The notes beneath the pieces were generated by a model. That model saw only the letters and a program-made list of their open reading frames with translations. It searched no databases and was not told the origin of the DNA. Shown here in pieces: positions 44,339 to 56,700 of a stretch of 64,000 nucleotides of DNA. A program made the position numbers and the translations under genes. Every line of letters starts with the position of its first letter. Position 1 is the first letter of the stretch. The DNA comes from Plantago ovata (lineage: Eukaryota > Streptophyta > Magnoliopsida > Lamiales > Plantaginaceae). Where the stretch lies: positions 27,997,313 to 28,061,312 of the forward strand of contig CM051457.1 of the NCBI GenBank assembly GCA_028274465.1, read 5' to 3'.

Positions 44339-44690
44339 GTGGTTTGTTCAAATTGGAGCTTCAGTGTGAGTTGGAGTAGTTGGAGTGGATTTCTGATACA
44401 GTTTGATCAATCAAAATATTTTCATGTATTATCTGTTTGGCTGTTTGGCTTTGCCTTTGCGTGGTGATTTAATCACAGATTATGCATTTTCTGGTACTTT
44501 CGAGATTTTCGGAATCGGGTGTATTATACACGGCTCGGGTCGGCCCAAACACGTGGCGGAGAATTGGGCTTTTCTAGAACCGGAGTTAATTGTACTGAAC
44601 CAGGTTAGTGAAAGTAGGATCTTGTCTCTGGCCTTTATAATCTTCAAATTAAAATTGATGAAGATATAATTGTTGTTTTTGGTTGAGGCT
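44339..44690. promoter_or_regulatory. Promoter region of ClpB
   Basis: Spacer upstream of the ClpB start codon. No heat-shock element is claimed by eye, and no coding gene is recognised; the 88-codon frame at 44403-44669 looks non-protein. Confidence 0.4.
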
Positions 44691-44965
44691 TGGAGCAAAG
44701 CACGTTATGTTTGTGTGGTGATGGACTCTTAGTTTTATTGTTTTATGTTTAGAGGTCTTGGCCCTTGGGATTAGTTAGCATGTGTAATCCTTCAGTTTTG
44801 GTTGAGTTTCCTAGTGTGGAGCGGTGTTGCATCACCGTTTGGTTTGATGAAAAATTTCTTTTTTATTTTTTGTTTGTAACCGTTTTCGAGCATTTCTTAT
44901 ACTCTTTCGTATTAATAAAATCAAAAACTTCACCCGCTTTTGAAAAAAAATAATAATAATTTGAG
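44690..44965 (+). mobile_element. 5'-truncated LINE 3' tail
   Basis: Ends with a ttgtttgtaaccg-ttttcga-cattctta-tactcttt-taataaaatc pattern followed by an A-rich (AATAAT)n tail at 44941-44960. The same end is seen at 59815-59950 and weakly elsewhere in the window. Short and non-coding. Confidence 0.5.
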
Positions 44966-46508
44966 TGTAGTGTGTGATATAATGTTTGACCGTCGAAATG
45001 CACTGATTGGTCAAATATGTCTCATTGAAGCTGGCCTGCGCTTCCAAACATGTCGATTTGTGCATTTCTGAAGGGGACGTCCATTTTTAAAATGCATTTG
45101 AATGCGTTTAAAATGCGACTCAAACACATTTTCTTATATATCATTGTGTTTACTGATTAAAATACATATGAAACTATGAATGCACCTTGATCATATTTGA
45201 AATACAAATCTAACCAATGACAGTCTTGGTTTTATTGGGAATACAATAAAATTTAGTTCTTTACACTATTTTATGTTCGAGTGAAGAAGTTGCTTGCAGC
45301 TAAACAAGGTGTAAAGGCAAGACATTTGCTTCATATGCAATCAAGCCAATATATACTCAGCTTGTGACCTATTTATCCTTTTTCTTTCATTGGAAGAACC
45401 TGGCACAAAGATCTCAATGTATGTTCCACAAAACAATTTGATATGGTAACTAGGGATTGCAATATTGAATGAATTCAATGAGTCGACGATTCTGATTCTG
45501 ATTCAAACCAATTTAAATCATATAAATTTGACTTGATACAAAATCAATTCAAAACTACTTGGATCCAAGAGTTACTAAATGACTTAGTTAGTTCCACATA
45601 ATGAACCATTTTGAAACAATTCATTCTAAAAAAGAATAAAAAAGAAGAATTATATCTTCATTGTTTAATTTATAACTTATAAATATCGAATCTTTTATGC
45701 AACTACTGGCAAAAGATCGGAAAAGGTATAGTGCGTGTTGTGTTTTGAAGGTATAAACACCAACTTGATTAATACCTCTTATTTTATCAAATTCAAAGTG
45801 GGTTGAACTAAATCAGGTTCAAAATGGACTTGGATATGCACCCACATTTTATGGGTCTAGTTTGCCAGCATTACCAAAAACCAAGCACCTGAGCGCACAC
45901 AAACACTATGGACAACAAATCAACAATAGACTACAAAATGATAGTACATGGCATAGATCACCTGGGAGCTGATATCAAATGGTAGATTTAATGAAAGAAT
46001 ATATCTGAACATCAATAAATACATGATTCCGTGAATTATACATGAAAAATATTAGCAATAAGCATGGTGTTCGAAACCACAGGCCTATGTGATAGATAAC
46101 AAAACAGGAGGCCTTCCAGAGTACGCATAACATGCTTACCTCTGCTCTTTCACGCCCCGTACTCAAATATAAGCAATACGAAATGGGCGAGGACCCTTGA
46201 CCCCATTGTGGTATTATTAATGTCCTTGGTCCAACCAAAAATATAGATATATGTTTCTTCAGACTGATGATAAAATTAATCTTGTGCCCAGGGTAAAGAG
46301 TTCGATAAAAATCCCCATTTGCAAGAATCGTGACCACTGTATACCCATAATCCGTACACAGCCATCACAACACCAGGTAAACGTACCTCATTTTACACTC
46401 AGACCAGTGAGTGTTTCTAAACATCATTAAAATGCTTCCAGCATAAGAGATTATGCTCCTCTGGCTTTTTCACATCCTTTGACTGACAGCATATTTGGTT
46501 GGTTCAGT
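44966..46508. other. Spacer and 3' region of the GAUT gene
   Basis: AT-rich DNA with no recognised gene. The part next to 46508 is the 3' untranslated region of the GAUT gene. Confidence 0.45.
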
Positions 46509-49500
46509 CTACTCCAAGATGTGGCAGTTCTTGATGAAATCATTTGAGTAGTTGACATACTTGGTCCAGTAAGGCCGCAGATGCTGAAAACCAATATCTA
46601 ACCATGGTTTTGATTGTCCATTATAATGAATAACAGCGGCCTTTTTCAGATTATCAACGTTGGTATTATTCTGATAGCCCAACCCAAGCATGTGCCACGA
46701 CGGTTCGATGGGATGAACATGACCCCTAAATGCAATTAAAGCGGGAGGAAGAGTTCCAAGTTTCCATAGTGACAGGTTAGACTTGAGATTCTGCATAAAA
46801 TACACAATCAAATTGAGAATCATGCAATATTACAGTAAAGTGCCCTCCTACAACTAGAATAAGCAGACATTTCACCCTGTTTAAAACAAAATGCTTTGAT
46901 GTTAATTTCACTCCAGTAAATTCATACCTATCTGAATAAAAGAGTTGCCACATGTACTTTCACAAGATATGAACTTTTAATTTCAAGTGCTTATTCAACC
47001 ACAAAATAATTTCAAATCCAAACAACGTATTATATCTGAGCTGATTAGATACACTAAGGAACCTCAACCGAAAGACCTGAATTGTGTGACTGTGAAGAAT
47101 GGGGAGCTATAACAGCGAATGACACAAAGTGAACCTTACAAACTGAAGAAATGACAAGGCCACAGCAGATATGAAAAGCAATAACAAAGCTTCTAGAGTG
47201 CTAAAAGTCCAAATGAACACAAATGAGGAATCTATTTCCTTCAAGATTTACATAGACTTTGGTGATAGATTAATAACAAATATCAAAGTAAATGTAAATG
47301 TAAGCTGATTTCTTTTACCAAAAAGACGCTGAAATTTCATATTGCGGAAAGATATTGCAAATGAAAGCTACAAAAACAAGTAACTGATTAGGTATGCTTT
47401 AGGGAGAATAAGTACCTCCTTAAGCCAGGAGTGATAGGTTTCCCTAATGTTCGTCTTTCTCCATGAACGCAAATCAAAAATATTCATCCCATATGCCCAT
47501 GCACATTCATCAGCATCCAAATTATTTGCTATAAGAGGATGTGAAAAGTTGAAATAGTTCCTAAATCGCTTGGACATAACCCACTCATCTTCACCTCTAC
47601 AAGTTTCAACAGCCCCATTAACTTTTCCTTCGAGATCAACTTCCCAGAGAGGAGATAAATCACGCTGAATTACAACATCATCATCTAAGAAAACCACCTT
47701 ATCCAGGGTAGGAAATAGCTGCAAAACATAACAAGAGATTTATCTGAGACAAAGACAACCGGGGAGGTTAGATAATGCCAAACAACAATGATTGATTATA
47801 TGTGCTTTCTGTCATCAAAATCCTACTCACTCAAGGGGAGAGGATTCAGAAATGTCCTAATAGGCTATATGTGTACTCACCCAAACTAATGGTGGACAGA
47901 GAAGTGGATATAGTGTTTCTGTTTTCTTGATTGGTGCAGTTTTATTTCAAATACAGTGCATATACACAGTTCTCAATGGCTGCTCACATTCTCCTCTTTG
48001 GTGACTTGTTTATAAAAGCAGTTTTACAAGAAAGTGAGAAAACATGACGAAGTATTATTCAAACCAACATATTACCTCTGGAAGGTATATACGAAGATGG
48101 TTCAGCAATGAGATATACTTGGGGCTTCTAGCTTGTAATCTGGAGGCCAATCTTCGTGGGCTGATATCACTAAGATTTGCTCCAGCCATATGATTGCCAT
48201 GGTAATAATCTCGAATCACATTGTGGTTTTCCACAGCTTCAAGAACTGGGACATTCTCTCTTGTTAGCCAATCAAACTGATGAATACCTTTTACTTCAAC
48301 TATAGCAGGAGACACAGGATTTAGGGCAAACCAAGAATGCATTCCTGCATATGTTTTCTTGTCAGTTATGACATGGAACACAATCTTATCAGGTCGTGAA
48401 GATGATTGGACGGCAGATTGGACAACAACTGCAGCAGCAAGAATGTTGTCTGTTGATACTACAAAGTGATGGTAGGAGTTGTCAGAGAGCACCGGAAGCA
48501 ACTCTGGAGAAGGTAACTGCCTTCGGGCAACAGCATTGGAGGAATATTCATCAGTCAGCCTCAGTGAAAGGCAATGAAGGCCCCTAGGAACTGAACTTGC
48601 AGCAAAATGCTTATTCATTGACTCGGCATACTGGGATTCCTTAATTTGCCTCTCAGATCTCTCCATCTGTTAAGAGAAACACTATAAAACATGAATATAC
48701 CAGGGAGACAAAGCTGGAAGGAACATGCAAGAGACTGCATACTTGACAAAGTGCAGAGAATATCATGTGAAGGTTGTTGGGAAAGCAAAAATCATATACT
48801 TTGGTTAAATAGTTAGGAAAACACACCAGGTTCTAGTGCCGTTTAATGTAGGTAGTGGCAAATATAGAGCGTAAGAAGAGGAAAACAAATTATGTGTCAT
48901 TGCTATGCCTCTCAATCATCTTATTGCATGCCCAAAAATAGAAGCTAATTACATTTTGCTGGAATGAACGTCTTCTTCTCACAAAACATTATACCCAAGA
49001 CCAAGTCTGAGGTAAACCATTGTTACTTCTATTAAACTGGAAATGATTCTCAATAACTTACAGATGCTGAAAGTTCAAATAATGAATAAGGTATGACAGC
49101 AAATTTGTTTACCGTGTCTGATTGGCTTTGAGGCTGGGAGTGAGGATAGAGGTAAAAAAAACAAATATAGCTAATTATGCATTGCTTTCAAGAAATTTGA
49201 CAATCCACATGAGTGAAAGGCAAAGAGACAAGACAGTGGTAATAAGCATGGACAAAAATGTGAAATTATGATTTAAAAAAAAATAAAAATAATGAGGCTA
49301 GAACTCCATACCATTCCTTTCAGAATTAAAGCGAAGTCCTTTGAGTTGTATTTGTTCGTTCTCATTTCAGAAACAAGCTGAGCATAAGAATTGGGGAGCT
49401 TTATACCATCAGGGACTTGCTCAGAGCTCACCTGATTCAGGATCTTAACAAAGTCCTTGACCAGCCTCTGCTATTACAAAAGTTACGAAGTCTCAGCATT

Positions 49501-50787
49501 TTTTAGGAGATTGGAAAACCCTCATTGATTCAAACAATCCTCTCAATAAGCTCTGATACAACATAACTAGATCAATGCAAGTAGAATTAATGAAGATTAT
49601 TCAGACACTTACCCCATTATCACTTCTGCCCAGAAACTTTGGCCCTAGACGCCGTCCTAAACAATCTGAAATTATGGATAACAAAATCATTGAAGCACAT
49701 AAGCTAAAGGGATGAAAGTGCATCATAAAACAACACCCATCCCTATATCTATTCACCATTTTTCACTAGTTTCATTTTCTTTTCACATAGGCATTGTTGC
49801 AAGTACTTGCAATGTGGCTGCGAATACGGGAAAATCAAAACCATTATGTGTCGATTCCACCAAGGTATAAAATGCTCGCATGAGAAATTGGTTACACATA
49901 AAGAACGAATTCAAAAACAGGAGAGAAATCAATCATTTCAGAAATCTCAAATTCCAGTTCATGTAAGAGACAGCAAAGGCTAATAATAATAAGTCAAATC
50001 CCCTGAAAAACACCGGCCCTGGTGTGAATCAGATGATCTACCAACTGGACCGTAACATTGGGGAGTAGTACTTGCTATTACCAAAATCTTTTGAATGACT
50101 GACGATAAAACCAAGCATGTTCTACTAGGAGTCTTTGCAAAATAAGATTAGCTGCAACATACTGAAAGATTTCAGGGAAATACTTATACTTATGTAGCTT
50201 GCACATCACTCGTTATTATGAGTTGTGAACACATTTAGTTGCATGAGTGGATCATTGCTAGCAACAAGGTATCATAGACATATTCCACTCTTTCCGGTAG
50301 CTTGATTAGTCTAAATGATAGTTGTGAAACCACTAGACCGTAACGGTCCTATATCAACCATTTCAATTGCATATTACAAAATACTTGCAGCATAAGAACA
50401 AATCACCAGTTCAGTCTTTCCATGTACAGCAAAACTTAAAAACCAACAAGCATACCAAACCCGCTCCACATAAAAACAAGCATAATAACCAAGATACTGG
50501 TAGTACCTGTACCACCACACAGAACTCACTGATCAAAGAGCCCAGCAGTAATTACCTATAGAGGAGCATTTGTTGACACCTTCAAGAGTAATGAGGGCAG
50601 TTAGAATGAACACAAAGGGCAACAAAAACGCGAGAAACAGAATTGTATGAAACAGGTTGCGGTACGAGATGTGCCTCGGCGCAACCTTGATCTTCATCAA
50701 CTCCGTTCCACCTCCTCCATTGCCATTCCCTCCGCTCCCCGAAGATATAGTTAGACTTCTCATGCTAGGTGAGAAGTGCAGCTGCAT
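46509..50787 (-). CDS. GAUT13: Galacturonosyltransferase of the GAUT13/14 group (GT8), six exons, 539 aa
   Basis: Exons (minus): 50556-50787, 49613-49665, 49312-49470, 48076-48666, 47416-47718 and 46509-46790, summing to 1,620 nt (540 codons). The N-terminus is a type II Golgi anchor: a short cytosolic part (MQLHFSPSMRSLTIS) and one membrane helix at about residues 47-70. Conserved GT8 marks include KIVFHVITDKKTYAGMHSWF, the metal-binding LDDDVVIQ, and the C-terminal NYSNDFIKNCHILE end. GAUT proteins add GalA from UDP-GalA to homogalacturonan; GAUT13/14 are pollen-tube pectin enzymes in Arabidopsis. The CSSIDCLGRR segment favours GAUT13, but 13 versus 14 is uncertain. A donor near 50968 and an acceptor near 50860 suggest a leader intron. 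Confidence 0.93.
49981..50060 (-). mobile_element. tRNA-derived SINE-like fragment in GAUT intron 1 (candidate)
   Basis: The minus strand reads tccagttggtagatcatct, followed by gattcacaccagg and a (TTA)n tail. This is the look of a plant tRNA-derived SINE, with a degraded A box and a B box not clearly present. There are many mismatches. Confidence 0.35.
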
Positions 50788-51099
50788 CTTCCTTCCCCAC
50801 CACAACAACTTTAACAACAAACCTATCACAGCCACCACCGACACTAACAAAATGCCCAAAACTGAAACACAATACACAACACACAATACACAAACTCAGC
50901 TACTCATCAATTTAGCCCTAATCATGAACTAGCTAATAAATTAATTAATAAATAATATATAAAAACTCACCGACGCTGAAAATGTCAAACTGGAAACACG
51001 ATCGCAAAATGAATTCCCAATTCCCAGACCTCAACTACACAATAGCCCTAAAATGATGAACTGCTAGGGTTTAGGTCGCCTGAGTATAAATTGTATCTA

Positions 51100-52122
51100 T
51101 CTGTAATGACAAATGTATAAGCATGGAATAGAATGGAGCAATGGTAAAGTAGATTACAGCACCGATTGATTAACAGAGAACAATTAATCAATCAATGCAT
51201 TTTTATCCAGAATCTGCAGCAGCTCTCTGTAGAATTATTAATAGCTGATGACGATGAATGGATTCTTCTATATCTCTTTCTATCTGGAGCAAATTATAGG
51301 GAGAGTATTTTCTGTACGGACACCAAATATTGAAATGTAAAATTGCAAGGTATTCTCAAGGAAAAAGAGAATTGAATGTTAGTTGGAAATTGGAATAATA
51401 GTACTACTGCTAAAATTAACAATAAAGTAATAATTAACTAGTAAGAATTTTATTTGGTCAAAACTTAAAAACGCGTCTTACTGTATTAGTGTATTTCAAA
51501 AATAGAATATTCGAAATTTTTTAGTTTTTCATTTTCTTTTAATTTTTAGTTTTTTCATTTTCTTTTATGTAATGTGGTACTAGAATTTCGTTAAATTTTT
51601 GCAATTATATTCGTACAATATAATCTCGATTTGGATAGTTATCGGTCTATCATGTGATAAAAGACGAAATTATATCTAATTTACATCACACCAAGTACTC
51701 CTCAAATATGTAAAAACATTAGAATTTTCTCGTATTTATTGTTAGAATCGATTGGATACAATTTCAATTAAAACGTGACATATGTTTAGCACTCCTCTTT
51801 AATTTCGACACTGAATCAGATTTATCATTTTCTTAACATAATAATGTTCTGAATTGCGGGCCAAAAGTAGAGAGGAAAATAAGTCAAATAAGAATTAAAT
51901 GATTCGTTTTGCATTACAGTATATGATTTTATGTTTCTAGTGAGATTATGACATAATATCGTAGTCTGATGGCTTATGTGATACAAATTGAACAGGTAAG
52001 AACTAAGAACTCTCATATGAATATCAAAGCTTAGCAAAGTTTCAACAATGAACTTGCGTCTTTTGGGTTGATCTTGAATTTCATGTCGCGATGATAGGAT
52101 AGGCTTTTAATCCGTTAAGAGT
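51100..52122. other. Promoter side of the GAUT gene and AT-rich spacer
   Basis: No coding frame longer than about 70 codons. AT-rich homopolymers occur at 51510-51600. No repeat identified. Confidence 0.45.
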
Positions 52123-52599
52123 GTGATGATGATCTCTGTCTCTTGCATCGCTTCTTATAAATATGTTAAGAAGAACCGGCAAGGAGCGTTTGCAAAATCA
52201 ACTTATGATTATTTCCAGCTTTGCAGGGGGATTAGAGAGGGGAAATGTGAACGTATATTGTACGTTTCCATATGTGGACCAAGAAACATTAGACTCTTTG
52301 TTTTCTCAACTTATCAATGGAAGTCCAAAAATAACACATTAAAATACATCGTGGTTTCGCATGTGTCTTCTTCCATGAAAGTGAATACAGAATGCCAGTT
52401 GAAGATACCAGAAATTGGGGTGATCAAGATCCCTGGAGTTTGGCCTTGGGGTACCCAATGAAGAAATCAGTTAGAAGTGACTTTCCATGAGCTAAGGTTT
52501 GGCAATGCAATAAGTACAGGCATTTATGACATTAATATCATAAGCAGGAAACTTAGGTCTGAATCTGATCTAATTGTAACTCAGAAATGGAGCTTGTGA
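52123..52599 (+). pseudogene. Unrecognised reading frame with one in-frame stop
   Basis: A 112-codon frame (MMMISVSCIASYKYVKK…) ends at TGA 52459-52461. The same frame then continues open for 45 codons (RNQLEVTFHELRFGNAISTG…) to a second TGA at 52597-52599. I do not recognise a family. The composition looks protein-like, with a SYKYVKKNRQGAFAKSTYDYF start. It may be a decayed gene, or an exon whose neighbour is missed. Confidence 0.35.
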
Positions 52600-53080
52600 T
52601 GACTGATGAGTGAGACATGGCAAATGGTTCTCAACGCGCACCTTCCCTATCATCAACAAGGCCGATTTCTTGAACATGTAAAACCAACTTCTGTTCTCTA
52701 TCAGTATGAAAACAATCTATCACATGCATCTATAGATAGAGCTTGAATACTACACCAAAACAATCCAAAACATTCACCAAAACCCCACATGTAGAACATG
52801 TCAATGTCTATGCAAAATGGGCAACAACCTCTGTTAACCTGCCACATATAGAATGACCATCATGTATTGCCAGTTTCGGTCTCTTCTAAAAGCTTGAGCT
52901 CCAGAACTAGAAGAGGTTAGAAATTTGTTACAGCAAGTTATGTTATTTCTCCAAGAACCTAGCTCCACAATCCACATTCACTGCTGGTGCTTTTATACTG
53001 TAGCTATGTAAATTTTGTTTAACAGTCCCCAGAAAGGCAGAAACTAGCAAAGATTAAGTTTCTAGATGAGGTGAAAACCA
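52600..53080. other. Spacer upstream of the nsLTP gene
   Basis: No coding signal and no strong repeat. Confidence 0.35.
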
Positions 53081-53081
53081 A

Positions 53082-53155
53082 ACGTGGTATAAGAGCCTTG
53101 GAAAAACGGTGAGGTGTAGGTTCGAATTCTATACTCTCACCGTAAACCCTTTTTC
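53082..53155 (+). mobile_element. Pol III-type (A/B box) SINE-like fragment, candidate
   Basis: tggtataagag (about 53085) fits the A-box consensus and ggttcgaattc (about 53118) fits the B box with one mismatch. A T5 run follows at about 53149. The spacing of about 33 bp is right for a tRNA-derived promoter. A degraded SINE or tRNA fragment is likely. The same A-box text also resembles an initiator-Met primer-binding site, so a retroelement relic is the alternative. Confidence 0.35.
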
Positions 53156-53250
53156 CAAATTTAAGAGCTATCATACCATTTACAGAAAGAATAGCACATG
53201 TTTAGGCTTGGCAGCTCATCAAGTTCTGTACTAGAGAAAAATATGAACTC

Positions 53251-53258
53251 TATATATT
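53251..53258 (+). promoter_or_regulatory. TATA box of the nsLTP gene
   Basis: TATATATT, 89 bp before the start codon, a normal distance for a short-leader plant gene. Confidence 0.6.
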
Positions 53259-53346
53259 GCACCCAAAAAAACAAAAGGCTTTTCGAACATACCTCGGTTC
53301 AAATCCACAGAGTGAATTTCCTGCTAATTCTCTTCTGCGGTTCACA

Positions 53347-53797
53347 ATGGCTACTCCGTCTCCACTCAAGGTCACCTCTCTTCTGCTCATTTGCTGCATG
53401 GTGCTAACCGCTCCTCACACAGAAGCAGCTGTTTCTTGTGGTACAGTGATGGCCACCATCTCTTCATGCATTGGCTACGTAAAGAGAGGTGGCATGCTGC
53501 CAATTGCTTGCTGCGACGGGGTTAGGAGGGTCTATGGTGCTGCCATGACCACATCTGACCGTCAGGCTGTCTGCACTTGTGTCAAGACCATCGCTACAAG
53601 TATCGGTGGTGTCAACCCTGCCTTTGTTAACAGCCTCAAAGGAAAATGTCACGTCAACATCCCCTACACATACACCCCATCAATCGACTGTTCCAAGTAA
53701 GATAAATTCTTAACCTGACTGTTAATATGAAAAACGATACTCCATATATGATGAAATGATGAGACTATAAAACCACTTGTTTTGCAGGATACATTGA
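53347..53797 (+). CDS. Non-specific lipid-transfer protein, type 1 (nsLTP1)
   Basis: A signal peptide (about residues 1-27) precedes a mature protein of about 90 residues. The eight cysteines (31, 41, 55/56, 76/78, 101, 115) have C-x9-C-x13-CC-x19-CxC-x22-C-x13-C spacing, the type 1 pattern. The family's PYxxT/S motif is present as PYTYT. These secreted proteins carry lipids to the cell wall and cuticle. The frame ends at TAA 53698-53700, but a GT at 53697 and an AG at 53786-53787 would splice into a ten-base second exon (53788-53797) and give a C-terminus of SKIH. An intron just before the stop is usual for nsLTP1 genes, so the spliced form is preferred. The start at 53347 was chosen because it opens the signal peptide; a longer frame upstream (53257) has no signal. 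Confidence 0.88.
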
Positions 53798-53800
53798 TGA

Positions 53801-54675
53801 GACTGCATAAACAGAATCAACAAATAAGATGTGGAGCTTCTTCTGCATGAGACCATTCGTTTGATACAATACTCATCCTGGCATCTGTTCTGAAACTTGT
53901 ACTAGTCTTCTTCATGTTCTTTTGGCATATGTTGTGCAACTTGTACTAGTCTTTTTCATAATCTATATAACTAGTGTGTGAATAAGGCACACAGCTCCTT
54001 GTTTATCACGTGCTTTACGCGTTACATCTATCAGAAAGTTCAACAGTAATTTGAAAAAGAAAAAACACAGAAAAGAGTATTGAAATCCTCATTTCTGACA
54101 ACCATAGATCTAACAGAAGAAACATTCAATTTCCTATCACAGTCCACAGAGGCACAGACACATAGAACAAGCAAAGATGCATGTACAAAGATCTGAGAAT
54201 AAGCTGATTTCTTTTACAAACATCCATCAAATTGCTACAGAAAACCAGTAAACCAGAATCCAGAATAAAACTGGAATGGAGTATTTTTAAGAAGTATAAA
54301 CAGTAGCAGCATGAAACACACAACTAGACAACTTAAGGCCTCAAGCTTTTGAAGAAAGAAGAATCTTGATTACAACCCAACTCAATATTAATCATCAAGT
54401 GCAATACAATGAGCATAACTTATGATACAAGCCACTAACCTCAGCCGCCAAAGAAAGATCCGTTGCAAGAGAATCCAACAAATATGGCACAGCTGACTGT
54501 CGTAAAATCATGACCTAACAATGGTCCGAAGGCCAGCATCTAATTATTCTCAGTGGTCTTACAATACGTGCAAACTAACAAGCTAAACCAAACAGGCACA
54601 AAAGAACTACCTAGCATAATTTTCTGCATTAAGTCAAATAATCCAAATCACAATGTTTAACTACTTGTTACTAAG
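53801..54675. other. Spacer between nsLTP and BAG8
   Basis: The 3' region of nsLTP and the 3' untranslated region of BAG8. No coding frame; the small minus-strand frame at 54126-54323 is not supported. Confidence 0.4.
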
Positions 54676-56208
54676 CTATCGTTTTCCTCTTGGATAGCTT
54701 CTCAAGTCACCCTCGCTCCCATGGGAAGAGCCTCCATCTTCAGATTGATCTCCATCCTCTTCATCCTCCCTGGCTTCTTTTGAGGATACACCAATTTCAA
54801 CTTCCCGGCAAATATCATCCTTGGGCTCTCCTGCATCGACTGAAATGCTGTCATCACAATCCTCTTCCTCCAAGTAAGGCTCGCGATTTCTCACCAAACG
54901 GAAGACTTTCCCATCCTCTGCAAAGCTCACCCTTTTCTTGGGCTGAACCACACTGCGCTGGTTCGTCGGTGCCCCCAATTTCACTTTCACGTCGTCCATT
55001 TTCCGCGCAATACTTGAAATCCTGGAGTCCAAATCACTCCCAACAGGACTACCACTTTCCTCATCTTCTTCTTCCTCAACAAGTTCAACAGCTAGCTTAT
55101 CTTTTCTGCCAACTAAACCCCTCAGTTTCTCCACATTGACACTTCTAGATCCTTCATATTTCCTGTCATCCATTTTCCGCGCACTACTTAAAACCCTCGA
55201 GTTCAAATTACTCCTCACAGGGCTACCAGTTTCCTCATCTTCTTCCTCACTAAGCTCAACAGCTAGTTTATCTATCCTCTCAAGTAGACCCCTTAGTTTC
55301 TCCTCACTGACTCTCTTCAATCCCCCACCTTTCGCATTATCCATTTTCCGTGCACCTCTCACATTCCTCAGTTTCAAATTACCCCTTACACCTCTCACAT
55401 TCACGCCAGTCGATATCTCCATCCTCTCCACAACACAACCATCAATATAATCCAAGAAACTATTCAAATCTCTGCTAAGCGACTTTTTCCCATCTCTAAT
55501 CATCGGATCACAGCCCTTCAAATCACAATAACAAATAATGCATCAGACCAATCTACATAAAATTAACAATGTACATTAATGAGCATAACACATTTAAGGC
55601 CACAAAACAAGATTTGCATAAACCATTCATCTCATTATCTTTGCAATCTTAATTTGATCATAATAGAGCATCACATGAAACCACATTGACTAACACAATC
55701 AAGAAAGGCCTAAAAATTTTATCTTTACCTGAATGGCTTCTAGTTTGACAAGCAATGCGCTAGCTTTACGATAAACTAGGTCAGAATCGAAGTGGGACCT
55801 GGATTTGAGCAAACCAAACTGAGACTTGATAGAAGCCAGCTCCTTGAGCTGCCGGAGAGTTCTTGATCTGTTCAAAAGGAATGCTCTGAAGTGGGTCTGG
55901 ATAGTCTGGGCAGCAGCGTGGCGGAGAGAGTTGGATGGGGGGTAGGAGCGGCGGCGGAGGGCGGTCTCGAGGGCGGCGATGCGGCGGAGGAGGGCGGATA
56001 TGTTGGCTTCATCTTGGAAGTGGATTTGTTGGAAATGGGGGGTTTGCTGAGGGATATGGGTCTGGACGGCGTAGAGGTGGGGTTGCGGCGGCGGAGGGTG
56101 GTGGTGATGGTGGTGGAGGTGGGGATCTGGTGGTGGGGGAGGGCAGCAGCAGTTGGTGTAGCAGCAGGGAGTGGGGGTAGGGTGGTGGAGATGGTGGTGA
56201 GACGCCAT
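54676..56208 (-). CDS. BAG8: BAG-family co-chaperone, BAG8-like, two exons, 439 aa
   Basis: Exons 55729-56208 (160 codons) and 54676-55515 (279 codons plus stop) join in phase with GT-AG borders. The N-terminus is His/Pro-rich (MASHHHLHHPTPTPCC…). An IQ motif (AAQTIQTHFRAFLLNRSR, about residues 107-125) is followed by the BAG domain (about 130-195), which spans the intron. IQ plus BAG is typical of plant BAG5-8 proteins, which bind calmodulin and Hsp70-type chaperones; this one resembles Arabidopsis BAG8, which is annotated as chloroplastic. Beyond the BAG domain is an acidic tail containing a duplicated segment (see repeat entry) and an EDGGSSHGSEGD end. The ATG at 56208 was chosen as the first Met of the conserved start. 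Confidence 0.85.
55015..55360 (-). repeat. In-frame tandem duplication in the BAG8 tail
   Basis: Two units share EEKLRGL/VEKLRGL, then DKLAVEL, then an acidic run, then GSPV-S-L-SR, then a ARKMDD end. They are about 60 residues each and clearly diverged at the second positions. A third, weaker ARKMDN lies upstream. Confidence 0.75.
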
Positions 56209-56274
56209 TTTCGAAAGATGGAATCTTTGTACCTTTTGGGGTTTGACGAGGAGTGGGAACTGTAAACTCAACAA

Positions 56275-56700
56275 GAGTGATGATAGAGAGGGTTTTGATT
56301 CTGTAATTTAATGCTTATTTTACACACACATACATATACATGGATTTCATCATCTTTAAATACGAAAGAGATTTTGTTCTTCTTAAAAGAAAATTTAAAA
56401 ATAAATAAATAAAAAAGGACACGTGAGAAAATAAACAAAATTGTCTCAAAAAATAAAAAGGGAAAATAAAAAATTACTATAATGGTTATACTTTTATATT
56501 ACAGTTTTACCCATTCAATACAAATTCGATACGACTTTAAACTAATGAAACACTATGAGTAATTTTTATAATGATTTAGTCTAAGAATTTTTCATTCTTA
56601 AACTTAAATTCTTAGTGTGGTTGTGATTTATGACATTTTTTGCACAACTATATTTAAGTTACCATTTTAAATTTAATAAAGTTATTAAGAGTTATTAAAA
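56275..56700. promoter_or_regulatory. Upstream region of BAG8
   Basis: AT-rich spacer next to the BAG8 start. No element claimed. Confidence 0.35.

Noticed and set aside
55891-56265. Gly-rich plus-strand frames opposite BAG8 exon 1
   Set aside because: They are the complement of a His/Pro-rich coding stretch.
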